64,000 nt of DNA from Treponema sp. UBA4692 (GTDB lineage Bacteria; Spirochaetota; Spirochaetia; Treponematales; Treponemataceae): assembly GCA_002404895.1 (NCBI GenBank), contig DHKO01000012.1:9472-73471 (forward strand), read 5' to 3'. The notes under the pieces are model-generated. The model saw only the letters and a list, made by a program, of their open reading frames with translations. It was not told the DNA's origin and ran no database searches. Shown piece after piece: positions 47,988-57,502 of the stretch. The position numbers were made by a program, and so were the translations under genes. Position 1 is the stretch's first letter, and each line of letters begins with the position of its first letter.

Positions 47988-50900
47988 ATGAGTGAATCGA
48001 ACAAGTCAGACAAGACACAAGAATTAGACAACTATGGAGTCTGGGTGAAAAAGCCGCCGCGGACAGTCTCGTCAGAAGCGGATTCCGAATTCAATGTTGT
48101 TGACAACACGCCGTTTGATTCAGGAGACAAGGCTCTCACAGCGGATGAGCTTTCCGCGCTGACCGCCCCAAGCGATTTCTCAACTGAAAACACAAGCGCA
48201 GACACTTTACATTCAGAACCTGGAGAGAATGCGATGAACACGATGAACGAAATGGAAGACATCGATATTGACTCATTCATGGACGGAGCCGACTTTTCAG
48301 GTGGAGAAGCAGGCGACACAAAAGAGCAGAAAACAGAAGCAAATCCGGCAGCAAACGAGACAGAAGATGTCTCGCTCGATGAATTCCTTGACGGAGGAGT
48401 TTTTGAAAGCGATGACGGAGGCTCGGCCGCTTCAGAAAAGTCAGAAATGGAGGCGAAAGAAAAAGCTGCAAACAGCGCGGCAAATTCAAGCATTCCTGAA
48501 TTTTCAGTTTCAGACGACTTTTCACCAGCTGACGGCATCACAGTTTCAGACGCAGAGCCGGTGTCATCTCAAAATTCTTTTGCAGATGACGCTCCGCTCG
48601 ACATCGACCTTTCTTTTGACGACGCTCCGGCAGCAGACTCATCAACTGAAACAGCCGCGGAAAGTTCCGCATCTTCCGAGCCTGAATTTGAGACAATCGC
48701 TTTGGACTCATTTGACGCGCCAGCCTCAGAAAACTCAGGAATCGCGTCTGCTTCTTCCGCTCCAACAACATTCTCAGACGGAAGCGAAAGCGTAGACTTG
48801 TCAGAATTTGGATTCGACATCAACGCGCCGGAATCTTCAAGCGAAAACGAAAGCAGCGAGACAGAAGAAAAAAAGGAAGAATCCTCATCTCCAGCAAGCG
48901 GAGAAACAGAAGAAGTTGACCTCTCAGAATTCGGCTTTGACATCAACGCGCCGGAATCCACAGACGATGAAACAGAAACAAAAGAAGACTCAACCACTGC
49001 CGAAGAAGAAAAAACTCTCGCGGAGAAAAGCGAGCCTGCTAAAACAGAACTTCCAGAGCAAGCGCAGGCAGAAGACATTTCTTTTGAGGAAATTCCTTCG
49101 CTTGACGAAAACGGCAAACAAAATGAGGCGGAAACAGATTTAGGCTCAATTTCTTTTGACGAGCCGGCGGTTTCAGAAGAGACATCTCTTGAATCTAATG
49201 AACCTGAAAATAAGGAGCCGGAAGTTGCAGAGTTCTCAGAGCCTGTAATTGCAGAAACTTCGGTTCAGGAAGACGAAATTCCGCCGCTTTCTAATGAAGA
49301 AAAAATTCCAGAGGAAGATATAAAGCAGGAAAGCATTGACGTTCTCGATATTGACGCGCCTTCAAGCGAGATTCCTGACTCATTCGACGAGGAGACGGCG
49401 TCGCTTTTTGCGGACGAGCCTGAAGCGACTATTGTTGAGCAGGGCGAGCCTGTCTTTGAGGAGACTTCGGTTGATATTTCGGAGATTCCAGAGCCAGTTT
49501 CTGACTCGGTTTCCGTTCCGGCAGCGGAAGAAAAAACAGACGACTCAAATCCGTTCACGCTTCCGCCTGACGATGCTTTTGCTAATCAGAAAATCGAAAG
49601 CGAAATTCCAGCCACGCAAGAAAACAACTTTGTCTCAGCAGAACCAGTTTTTGAAGAGCCGGAAGACAAAGAAACGAACGTTTCAGAAACAGAATCGGTC
49701 ATGCCAGAAGAGCCTACATCAGCCGCGCCAGCGGAAACTAAAGACGTTCCGGCAACGCCAACATCAGAAGAAAAAATTGCTGACGCGACAGCCGGAAAAG
49801 ACGCGGAAATTGCAGCTTCAACGAACAGCATTTTAAGCCAGATTGTCTCAGAGCTTGCCTCGCTCAAAAGCGAAATTTCAGGACTTAGAAATGAATTTGA
49901 GGAAATCAAGTCGAAAGAAGCCGCAGCTCCGACAGAATCGCCTGATGAAAAAGAAGAGAGCACAGGATTTTTCAGCGAGAACGGTGAGGACGACACAATC
50001 GCTCTTTCTGTGGACGAGCTTGACAACATTCTCAACAATGCAGAAATGGTCAACGAGGAGCCGGACGATTCTAAGAAAGACGAAATTTCTGAGCCGGCTG
50101 CAAAAGACACGGCAGAAACAGAAAATCCAGCCGAAGAAAAGTTCGAAGAGCCTGAAATCAGCGAGCTTGAAGAGACAATTTCAGACGACGGGCAGAACGA
50201 GCTTCCAGATTATATTTCAGATGACGAAAGCAGCGACGCTCAAGATGATATTTTTGTTCCAAAACCAAACGAGCAGCCAGAGACATCAGAGCCGAAACTA
50301 GAATCTGACGAGCCAGCGGAAGAAACTTTGCCGGAAGAAAATCAGAATGAATACATTCCAAGCGAAGACATTTCTTCTAATGAACTTACAAATGAAGAAC
50401 CTGTTTCTGAAAACGCCGAGCCGGAACTTTCATCTGATGACCTTTCAATCGGTGATTTCTCATTCGATGACGGCGCGCAAGACGAGACATCTTCGGATTC
50501 AGTTCTCCCGAAAGAAGCAGAGCCAGTTGCAGCCGAGCCATCTGAAAGCGAAACGCGAACTACAGCCGAAAATGAAGCAGCAGACTCAGAACCCGACTCA
50601 CAGAAAGAGAATCCTGCAGAACCTGAAATCGAAACAAACTCTCAGGAATCTGTTTTGGAATCAGCAGAACAGGAAGAGCAAAATGCGGAAACGCTCGAAG
50701 AATCGGCTATGCCGACAGAAAATGCTGAAATCAGCGAAGAGCCTGCAATTTCAGAAATCTCGACCGAAAAAGCGGATGAAAGCACAATTGACGAGCCGTT
50801 TGACTTTGGAAATGAAAACACAGCCGACGACGAAGCAAAAAGCATCGCAATTTCAAATGACGAGCTTGAAAATCTTCTTGCGCCAGAGCCTTCAATCAGC

Positions 50901-51146
50901 GAGTCTCTCACAGACGCAAACTTGGATTATCTTGCTTCCGACGCGGAAATCGGCAAGGCTGAAAACGCAGAAGAAAATCCGGCATCGTCAATTCCGGGAA
51001 ATCTCCAGAAAGAAATCAAATCCGTGCTTTCTTACATGGATCAGCTTTTGGAAAATCTCCCTGAAGACAAAATCGCGGAATTTGCGCAGTCTGAGCAGTT
51101 TGAAACTTACAAAAAACTTTTCAAAGAACTCGGGCTCGACAAATAA
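47988..51146 (+). CDS. Large acidic low-complexity protein
   Basis: A 1052-residue, extremely acidic protein rich in Glu, Ser, Ala, Asp and Pro, without signal peptide. Recurrent short motifs include two VDLSEFGFDINAPES units (near 265-325) and several [ILV]-[AS]-x-DEL-x-N-[IL]-L peptides (for example TIALSVDELDNILNNAE and SIAISNDELENLLAPE). There is a coiled coil near 618-650, and an ordered C-terminus (LQKEIKSVLSYMDQLLENLPEDKIAEFAQ...). AAGGGGAAAG precedes the ATG. It heads a + strand run with Maf-like proteins. It could be a scaffold or hub with many short binding motifs; function unknown. Antisense frames here are by-products of its codon bias. Confidence 0.85.
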   Translation: MSESNKSDKTQELDNYGVWVKKPPRTVSSEADSEFNVVDNTPFDSGDKALTADELSALTAPSDFSTENTSADTLHSEPGENAMNTMNEMEDIDIDSFMDGADFSGGEAGDTKEQKTEANPAANETEDVSLDEFLDGGVFESDDGGSAASEKSEMEAKEKAANSAANSSIPEFSVSDDFSPADGITVSDAEPVSSQNSFADDAPLDIDLSFDDAPAADSSTETAAESSASSEPEFETIALDSFDAPASENSGIASASSAPTTFSDGSESVDLSEFGFDINAPESSSENESSETEEKKEESSSPASGETEEVDLSEFGFDINAPESTDDETETKEDSTTAEEEKTLAEKSEPAKTELPEQAQAEDISFEEIPSLDENGKQNEAETDLGSISFDEPAVSEETSLESNEPENKEPEVAEFSEPVIAETSVQEDEIPPLSNEEKIPEEDIKQESIDVLDIDAPSSEIPDSFDEETASLFADEPEATIVEQGEPVFEETSVDISEIPEPVSDSVSVPAAEEKTDDSNPFTLPPDDAFANQKIESEIPATQENNFVSAEPVFEEPEDKETNVSETESVMPEEPTSAAPAETKDVPATPTSEEKIADATAGKDAEIAASTNSILSQIVSELASLKSEISGLRNEFEEIKSKEAAAPTESPDEKEESTGFFSENGEDDTIALSVDELDNILNNAEMVNEEPDDSKKDEISEPAAKDTAETENPAEEKFEEPEISELEETISDDGQNELPDYISDDESSDAQDDIFVPKPNEQPETSEPKLESDEPAEETLPEENQNEYIPSEDISSNELTNEEPVSENAEPELSSDDLSIGDFSFDDGAQDETSSDSVLPKEAEPVAAEPSESETRTTAENEAADSEPDSQKENPAEPEIETNSQESVLESAEQEEQNAETLEESAMPTENAEISEEPAISEISTEKADESTIDEPFDFGNENTADDEAKSIAISNDELENLLAPEPSISESLTDANLDYLASDAEIGKAENAEENPASSIPGNLQKEIKSVLSYMDQLLENLPEDKIAEFAQSEQFETYKKLFKELGLDK

Positions 51147-51172
51147 AAAGGCAATCTGAAAAGGAAAATCTG

Positions 51173-52069
51173 ATGGAAATCTTAAACGTTTCAGAAAATG
51201 AAGGTCTTCTCAACAAAGCGCAGGCGATTCTTGCGGAAATAACGCCGAAATTCTCAGTCTGGGCAAAACGTCTCGGCTACAAACGGGCAGGAATAATGTC
51301 GCCGCTTTCAACTTCGGAAGGCAATTTCTACTATATTACTGACAGTCTGGGAGTTAAAGCTGTTGAGATGGCGAGATTCCACGAATCAGAAGAATTTTGG
51401 AACGAGACGATTTCAAAGACATCTGAATGGCAATGTTTTTCATCGGATTTCAATGAGATTGAAAAATTTCGGCCGTTTTTCAGCGAGTCAGTTTTTGAAA
51501 GGATAAACAAGATTTTCTTTCTTCCATTCGGAGAGCGCGAGCGGCCTTATATTTTCATCACTGTCGAATTTACTGACGATGACGACTTGACGCTCGATGA
51601 AGCTTCAAAAACCGCAATTCAACTGAAAAACATCAAGGAATTCCAGAATCAAAGCAGCAAGCTTCTTGCAAAATTTGAAAAAAATATCGATTCGGGGCTG
51701 AAAATCTCTAACAGCAGGCTTTTCATTCTTTCGCTCCGCTCTTGGATTGAAGACGCGATTAAATCTGTTGAATTTGAAAACAACGAAGTGAAAAACGCAG
51801 TGATTGAATCTATCGCGTCGTCTGCCTGCACAAAAATGAATCCTCTTTTCCGCTCGCCAAACTGCATTTCAAACGGAAAAAACGGCGAGGTCAAAATCGT
51901 GCTTTTTGCTCAGGACGACCCGGACGAGCAGCTTTTGGCGCACCACATCTCAAAAACCCTGCTTCCATTTTTGGAGACTCCAAGCTCCGGCGTTGTCAAG
52001 CCGACTTTTCTTCCTGCAGGAATTTGCCAAAACAAAAAAGGAACAGTCGCGTTCCTTTCTCAGGAATAA
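51173..52069 (+). CDS. Conserved-type hypothetical protein, unknown function
   Basis: A 298-residue soluble protein (MEILNVSENEGLLNKAQAIL...). It has an alpha/beta pattern with a GAF-like first half (KFSVWAKRLGYKRAGIMSPLSTSEGNFYYITDSLG) and a helical second half. It follows the acidic protein by 26 nt and is followed by the first Maf-like gene after 3 nt, so all belong to one transcript. I do not recognise a family with certainty. Confidence 0.7.
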   Translation: MEILNVSENEGLLNKAQAILAEITPKFSVWAKRLGYKRAGIMSPLSTSEGNFYYITDSLGVKAVEMARFHESEEFWNETISKTSEWQCFSSDFNEIEKFRPFFSESVFERINKIFFLPFGERERPYIFITVEFTDDDDLTLDEASKTAIQLKNIKEFQNQSSKLLAKFEKNIDSGLKISNSRLFILSLRSWIEDAIKSVEFENNEVKNAVIESIASSACTKMNPLFRSPNCISNGKNGEVKIVLFAQDDPDEQLLAHHISKTLLPFLETPSSGVVKPTFLPAGICQNKKGTVAFLSQE

Positions 52070-52072
52070 AAA

Positions 52073-53614
52073 TTGGCTGTGGAATTTTTCTCCGCGAAAA
52101 ACGGAGACAAAACCTGCAAAGTCAACGAAAAATCGCTCCATTCAAAATACAATCCATCTTTAGAAGGAGAAAAATTTGCTGAAAGTTTGCAGGCGGATTT
52201 TTCTCCTTTGTGCGTCATAATCCTTGAGCCTGCCCTCTCCTACTGCGCAAAAAATTTAAGGAAAAGATTTCCAAACGCGAAAATTTGCTGCATAAGATTT
52301 CTCGAAGATTTCAAGGATTTTGATTCAGCCTGGGACTGCGTTTTTTACGGCGCAAACGAAAATTTCCGCAATTTAAGCGCAGACCTTTACAACGCGCTCG
52401 GCGAGGAAATTTTGATGAGCACGCTTGTTTTTGACTGGCAGCCAAGCAAGAACATCTTTCCGAAAGAAAATTTCAAATGCTGGCAGGAAATCAAAGAAGC
52501 GATTTTAAAAGCGAGAGACGTTCTTGGAACACGCTCTTATTTTTCAAAGCGATGGCTAAAAAATTCGGTTCAGTTCTGCAAGAAAATCGGCTCAGGATTT
52601 GTCTTTGACTTTTCAAAATGCGGAAAATCAGGATTTCAAAAACAAGTTCTGATTGCAGCTTCCGGGCCGTCGCTAGAAACATCTCTTCCATTCATAAAAA
52701 AATACCGCGAAAACTTTTTTTTGATTGCAGTCTCGTCCGCGCTTTTTCCGCTTGTCTCGCACAAAATCGAGCCTGACCTTACAATTTCAACTGACGGCGG
52801 ATTTTGGGCAAAACGGCATCTTTCACTGATTTCTGATTCAAAAAAAAACAGCGGCAGAGCTTTCGGAATCGAAGCCGAAGGCACATGCTTTTCAAAAATC
52901 TTTGAAAAAAACGAAATTGTTCCGCTTTGCTATGACGACGGGCTTGAAAAAGAACTTTTGCAGGCGATAGGCTGCCCTTTTCTCCTCACAAAAAGAAACG
53001 GAACTGTCGCGGGAACAGCCCTTGAATTCGCGTTCTCATTCACAAGCGGAAACATTTTTCTTGCAGGATTCGACCAGGCGCCGTCAAAAGAATTTCAGCA
53101 CACGCAGCCAAACGCGCTCGAAATCATCTCGCAAAAAAGCGATTTCCGCCTTTCTCCAAAAGAAACAAGAATCACAAAGTCGCGTTTTGGCTCAAAAGAA
53201 ACGCTTGAAATTTACAGAAACTGGTTCGCCGAAAATTCAAAACGATTTTCCACGCGTGTTTTCAGAATTTCAGATGACTACGATTTTCCATTTTCGCTCG
53301 GCGAAATAAAAGACATAAGCTGGAAAAATTTTGAAAAATTTTCAGAAAAAATGAATGGGAAACGAAACGAAAACAATAAAAATCAGATTCCAAGAAAATA
53401 TTTCAAGATTCAAATGTCAAAATCAGAGAGAAAGGAAAAAATAATTTCAAAGCTAAAAGAGCTTTCTTCTTCCGAAGTTTTCATCAGCGAAGTTTTTCCG
53501 CTCGATTTTCTTCTATTAAAAAGAGAAATAAACGAAGAAAAAAAACTTGAAATAAAGAAAAATCTCAAAGAAAAAATTGAAAATCTCTTAAAAGAAATTG
53601 AAGAAAAAATCTAA
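52073..53614 (+). CDS. Maf-like (DUF115) motility-associated glycosyltransferase
   Basis: A 513-residue protein with a TTG start after GGAATAAAA (a GTG two codons later is possible). The central DUF115/MptE-like core has VLIAASGPSLETSLPFIKK, DLTISTDGGFWAKRHL, TVAGTALEFAFSFTSGNIFLAGFDQ. In Campylobacter and others Maf proteins attach nonulosonic-acid sugars to flagellin; spirochete flagellins are also glycosylated. The last 80 residues are Lys/Glu-rich coiled coil. A paralogue follows immediately. Confidence 0.85.
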   Translation: MAVEFFSAKNGDKTCKVNEKSLHSKYNPSLEGEKFAESLQADFSPLCVIILEPALSYCAKNLRKRFPNAKICCIRFLEDFKDFDSAWDCVFYGANENFRNLSADLYNALGEEILMSTLVFDWQPSKNIFPKENFKCWQEIKEAILKARDVLGTRSYFSKRWLKNSVQFCKKIGSGFVFDFSKCGKSGFQKQVLIAASGPSLETSLPFIKKYRENFFLIAVSSALFPLVSHKIEPDLTISTDGGFWAKRHLSLISDSKKNSGRAFGIEAEGTCFSKIFEKNEIVPLCYDDGLEKELLQAIGCPFLLTKRNGTVAGTALEFAFSFTSGNIFLAGFDQAPSKEFQHTQPNALEIISQKSDFRLSPKETRITKSRFGSKETLEIYRNWFAENSKRFSTRVFRISDDYDFPFSLGEIKDISWKNFEKFSEKMNGKRNENNKNQIPRKYFKIQMSKSERKEKIISKLKELSSSEVFISEVFPLDFLLLKREINEEKKLEIKKNLKEKIENLLKEIEEKI

Positions 53615-53615
53615 A

Positions 53616-55103
53616 ATGAATGAAGAAATTTTTTATTCAGGCTTAATTTTCTCGAAAGACGGCAAAAAAATTCCTGTGAAAAACGGAATTTCATTTCATT
53701 CAAAATATTCGCCTGAACGCGAGGCAGAAAATTTCGCCGCCCAATTTAAGGAAAACGGATTTTTCATTGTCTTGGGGCTTTGCGGCGGCTATCACATAAA
53801 AAAACTGCGCGAGAAATTTCCGTCATCAAAAATAATCGCAGTTGAAAATTCAAGCGCGGACATAGATTTTCTCTCGCAGATTGAAACTGTGAAAAATCTA
53901 GAATCTGAAAAAAGAATTTTCATCACAGATAAAAAAACTCTTGAGAAAACAATCGTTGAAAATTATCTTCCGGCCGTTGACGGAAATCTTTTTGTAAAGC
54001 CGCTGCGCTCATATGAAAATGCTTTTCAAAAAACTGTGGAAGAAGAAATTGAAATCATAAACCGCGCCATAAAAACGGTTTCAGCCGACTATTCAGTTCA
54101 AAAGCATTTTGGAAAAATCTGGCAGAAAAATATCCTTAAAAATCTTTCTCTCGCCTCAAAATGCGAAATTTTTCAGGATTTTGTCTCCGATTTTCCATTT
54201 TCAAAAACGGCGGCGATTATTGCGGCAGGCCCGAGCCTTAACGAAACAGCAGAAGAGCTGAAAAAAAACCGTGAAAAATATTTTATAATTTCAACAGACA
54301 CGGCTTACGGCGCGCTTTCAAAAAACGGAATTGACGCAGACATTGTCGTTTCAGTTGACGGGCAAATGGTTTCGCACTCGCATTTTATGTTTTCCCCGGC
54401 AAAAAAAACGAAATTTGTCTTTGACTTAAGCGCGAATTCAGACGCGGTTCAAAAAATCCTAAAGAATGGAAACAAAGTTTTGCTTTCAGAATCCTCGCAT
54501 CCGCTTGAAATTTATGCGAACTGCTACAGCGGAAAAAATCATTTCGCTCATCTTGAAACTGGAAGCGGAACCGTAACAATTGCGGCGGCGAATTTCGCAG
54601 TTCTCGCAGGATTCAAGAATCTAAAGCTTTTCGGAGCAGATTTTTCCTATATAAACGGGCTTCCCTACGCAAAAGGAACTTATCTTGACGCGAATTTCAG
54701 GCAAAATGAAAACCGAATCAAAAATGCGGAGTCAAAATTCGTGAATCTTCTTTACAGGACAGAAATCAAGACAATCTCAAAAACTCAGTTCACAACGGAA
54801 ATTCTCGAATCCTACAAAAAAACGATGGAAGATTTTTTTCTTTGCCACGGAATCGAAAAAAAGCGCGAAAATGAATATTCATCAAAAAATCCGGGAATCG
54901 AGGCAAGAAAAACTTTTGAAAGATTCAATTTTGAGGATTTCAAGAAAAATTACATCGCAGAACTAAAAAAAATCAGAAAATCAGGAAATGAAATCGACAT
55001 AGACGCTCCGATTTTCGCGACATTGCTTCCGCTTTGCGCCGCGCTCGACGGAGAGCGTTTTATTGCATACTCCAAAACATTAAGTTATACTGAAAGTCTA
55101 TGA
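53616..55103 (+). CDS. Maf-like (DUF115) motility-associated glycosyltransferase, second copy
   Basis: A 495-residue paralogue of the preceding protein. Its opening (KDGKKIPVKNGISFHSKYSP) matches the start of the other (KNGDKTCKVNEKSLHSKYNP). The core shows AAIIAAGPSLNETAEELKK, ADIVVSVDGQMVSHSHF, LETGSGTVTIAAANFAVLAGFKNLKLFGADFSY. It starts 1 nt after the first Maf stop, and its own stop overlaps the next gene by ATGA. The start has only a weak ribosome site, so translation is probably coupled. The two copies may act on different sugars or flagellins. Confidence 0.87.
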   Translation: MNEEIFYSGLIFSKDGKKIPVKNGISFHSKYSPEREAENFAAQFKENGFFIVLGLCGGYHIKKLREKFPSSKIIAVENSSADIDFLSQIETVKNLESEKRIFITDKKTLEKTIVENYLPAVDGNLFVKPLRSYENAFQKTVEEEIEIINRAIKTVSADYSVQKHFGKIWQKNILKNLSLASKCEIFQDFVSDFPFSKTAAIIAAGPSLNETAEELKKNREKYFIISTDTAYGALSKNGIDADIVVSVDGQMVSHSHFMFSPAKKTKFVFDLSANSDAVQKILKNGNKVLLSESSHPLEIYANCYSGKNHFAHLETGSGTVTIAAANFAVLAGFKNLKLFGADFSYINGLPYAKGTYLDANFRQNENRIKNAESKFVNLLYRTEIKTISKTQFTTEILESYKKTMEDFFLCHGIEKKRENEYSSKNPGIEARKTFERFNFEDFKKNYIAELKKIRKSGNEIDIDAPIFATLLPLCAALDGERFIAYSKTLSYTESL

Positions 55104-56785
55104 AAAGACCAATTACAATAATTTCGATTATCAGTATTTTACTTTTTATTGCGGCTTTATCGTGGTTTGGAATTGGCATTTATGAGGACGGAAAATCAGG
55201 CAGCGAGCATAACGAGCGTGTTTTTGACACTTTAGTTTTCAAGACTGTGAACGCCGCGAACCAATACAAAATCGGAACGCCTGACTTTTCAAAAAAATTC
55301 ATAGAAGCGATTGGAAAAATCGAAAATTACAGCGCGCTCCGACTCGAAGCAAACGGAAATCTTATCTATTCTTATCCGCCGACAGGATTTTCGCTTCCAT
55401 CGCCTTCGCTCACAAACACCTTCAGAAAAACTCAGTCTGCAAACGGCGGAATTTCGCTCACAATTTCAGCCTCTATGTATTCAATCCAGACGAATTCCGT
55501 CTATCATTACGCGCAGTTCGCTTTTGTTCTGATTTTGCTCGGAACTTCAATCTCGCTGATTCTCCTTGTGATTTTGCGCGACAAAAAGGAAAAGACAGAT
55601 TCTAAAATCGGAAAAAATCCTGACAGCAATTTTGAAGACGAAATGAATATTGACTACGGAGATGATAATATTTTTGACGACAACGCAGAAAATGCGGAAT
55701 TTTTGACCGAAACAGCGGAAAAAGATGAAAATGAAGAAAATCCTTTCGACAAGCTTGATTTTGGCAGCAACGAATCTGACGAGAAAAAACAAAATCATGA
55801 GGAAATAGAGAATTTAGCTTCGCTTTCTGAAAATCATGATTTTAATTCTGCCGATGACAGCGAAACAGACGAAAAAAACACAAAATACATAGAAGAAAAT
55901 GCTTCAAAAGCTGAATCATCACAAGAAAATTCTGAAACAAAAGAAACAGAATCAGAAAATTTTGAAGAAGCCGATGAAAAATCAGAGCTTCCTTTTGCGA
56001 CAGACATCTCGGACGGCGAGTTCGACATTTCAGATGAAGACTTTTTCAACGGATTAAAAGACGAAAAAAACGACACAAATTCCCCGCTGGACTCAGAGAA
56101 TAATTTTGAAAACGCGTCTCATTCAGAATCAGAGAAAATTGATGAAAATGACGAAAAAACTCTTGAAGAAACAAATGCGATAAACGCAACGAGCGCGGAC
56201 ATTTTTGAAGAACCAGAAATATCTGAACCTGCAAACGAAAATGAAAACAGCGGCTTTCTCAGCAATTTTGACTTTGATAAAAATGCGGACATTTCTCCTG
56301 CGACAGGCTTGAAAATGCAAAGCTCGCTTTCTGAGAATCTCGGAAAAAAAATAAAGCAGTCGCTCAATGAAAAAAAAGCGCTTACGCTCGCGCTTTTGAA
56401 AATCAACAATCTTGACCGGGGAAACGCAATTTCAAACAAGCTGATTGAAATATTAAAAGACGACATTCCAGAAAAGTCGGAAATCTACGAGTACAATTCC
56501 GACGGCTACGCGATTATTTTATACAACGAAGATTTATCTTCCTGCGCAGAAACTTTTGACAAAATCTACGAAAATATGACATCTTATCTGAGGGAAAACA
56601 ACTCGGCAAACGAAGTTGTAATAGGACTTTCATCTGTAAGCGGAAGAAATGTGGATTCTCAAAGGCTTGAAACAGAAGCATCGCAGGCTTTGAGCCACGC
56701 TCTTGAAGACCCGGACTCGCCGATTATTGCTTTTAGGGCAAATCCTGAAAAATACAAAGAATATATAGAAAACAAGAACGACTAG
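55100..56785 (+). CDS. Membrane protein with acidic linker and degenerate GGDEF domain
   Basis: A 561-residue protein. Two membrane helices (IISILLFIAALSWFGIGIY and FAFVLILLGTSISLILLVIL) flank a periplasmic sensor of about 110 residues. A cytoplasmic low-complexity acidic linker of some 230 residues follows, then a C-terminal domain (about 415-545) with the fold pattern of GGDEF (LTLALLKINNLDRGNAISNKL...). The catalytic loop reads EYNSDGYAIIL instead of GG[DE]EF, so it should not make c-di-GMP. It may act as a receptor or scaffold. It overlaps the second Maf gene. Confidence 0.75.
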   Translation: MKRPITIISIISILLFIAALSWFGIGIYEDGKSGSEHNERVFDTLVFKTVNAANQYKIGTPDFSKKFIEAIGKIENYSALRLEANGNLIYSYPPTGFSLPSPSLTNTFRKTQSANGGISLTISASMYSIQTNSVYHYAQFAFVLILLGTSISLILLVILRDKKEKTDSKIGKNPDSNFEDEMNIDYGDDNIFDDNAENAEFLTETAEKDENEENPFDKLDFGSNESDEKKQNHEEIENLASLSENHDFNSADDSETDEKNTKYIEENASKAESSQENSETKETESENFEEADEKSELPFATDISDGEFDISDEDFFNGLKDEKNDTNSPLDSENNFENASHSESEKIDENDEKTLEETNAINATSADIFEEPEISEPANENENSGFLSNFDFDKNADISPATGLKMQSSLSENLGKKIKQSLNEKKALTLALLKINNLDRGNAISNKLIEILKDDIPEKSEIYEYNSDGYAIILYNEDLSSCAETFDKIYENMTSYLRENNSANEVVIGLSSVSGRNVDSQRLETEASQALSHALEDPDSPIIAFRANPEKYKEYIENKND

Positions 56786-56893
56786 AAAAACAGCGGACTG
56801 AAACAAATATTGGAAAAGTCTCGGCGAAACGAAAAAATCTCGGGCTATAAAAAAATCTTTTGGACTTTTCTGAAAAGAAAAAATTAGAAGTTT

Positions 56894-57490
56894 TCAGCCC
56901 GGATTAAAATCGTCAAGCAAGTCTGAAAGATTCTGGGCAAAAGCTGAAAGCTGGCTGTTGTCTGGAAATTTCTCTTTCATAACAAAAAAATATTTTTCCG
57001 CATCTTCTGCCCTGCCCGCATTCAGCAAAAGCGTTATGTAATTTTCAAGAATCGCCTCGTCATAAGGATTTTCTTCCATAAGAATCTTGTATTTTGCAAG
57101 CGCAGTGTCAGTGTCGCCTTTCACAGCGTAAATATAAGCGAGCGAAAGTTTCAGCGAAAGATTTTCCTTGTCCAGCGAAAGCAGATGCTCGTAAGCGTCA
57201 AGCGCTTTGTCATAGTTTTTTCCAAGAGCATAGGCGCGGGCAAGCTTGTAATAAACTGACAAGTACAAGTCCTTGTCGCGCAAAGCCTTTTCATAATATT
57301 CAACCGCCTTCGTGTAATTTTTGATTCCCATATATCCGTCGCCAATCGCATTGTATTCAACAGCAAGATTTTTCAGGATTATTTTTGTCTCGCCAGGAAC
57401 TCTTATTCCAAAATCAGAAATCTGATTCGAGGCGCAGCCAAAAAAAACTGAGGAGACAGCAAGGGAAATCAAAAAAAACTTTTGCTTCAT
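56894..57490 (-). CDS. TPR lipoprotein
   Basis: A 198-residue lipoprotein: signal peptide with lipobox FFGC near residue 19, then about four tetratricopeptide repeats (AVEYNAIGDGYMGIKNYTKAVEYYEKAL; YYKLARAYALGKNYDKALDAYEHLL; ...). TPRs mediate protein contacts; in treponemes such lipoproteins sit in the periplasm. It follows the uracil phosphoribosyltransferase gene by 12 nt. Confidence 0.85.
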   Translation of the reverse strand: MKQKFFLISLAVSSVFFGCASNQISDFGIRVPGETKIILKNLAVEYNAIGDGYMGIKNYTKAVEYYEKALRDKDLYLSVYYKLARAYALGKNYDKALDAYEHLLSLDKENLSLKLSLAYIYAVKGDTDTALAKYKILMEENPYDEAILENYITLLLNAGRAEDAEKYFFVMKEKFPDNSQLSAFAQNLSDLLDDFNPG

Positions 57491-57502
57491 CTTTATTTTT
57501 TT

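Noticed and set aside
48032..51159. Long antisense and alternative-frame ORFs inside the acidic protein gene
   Set aside because: They arise from GAA/TCA-type codon bias of the real gene, have low-complexity products (Ser/Phe- or Lys/Gln-rich) and no ribosome sites.
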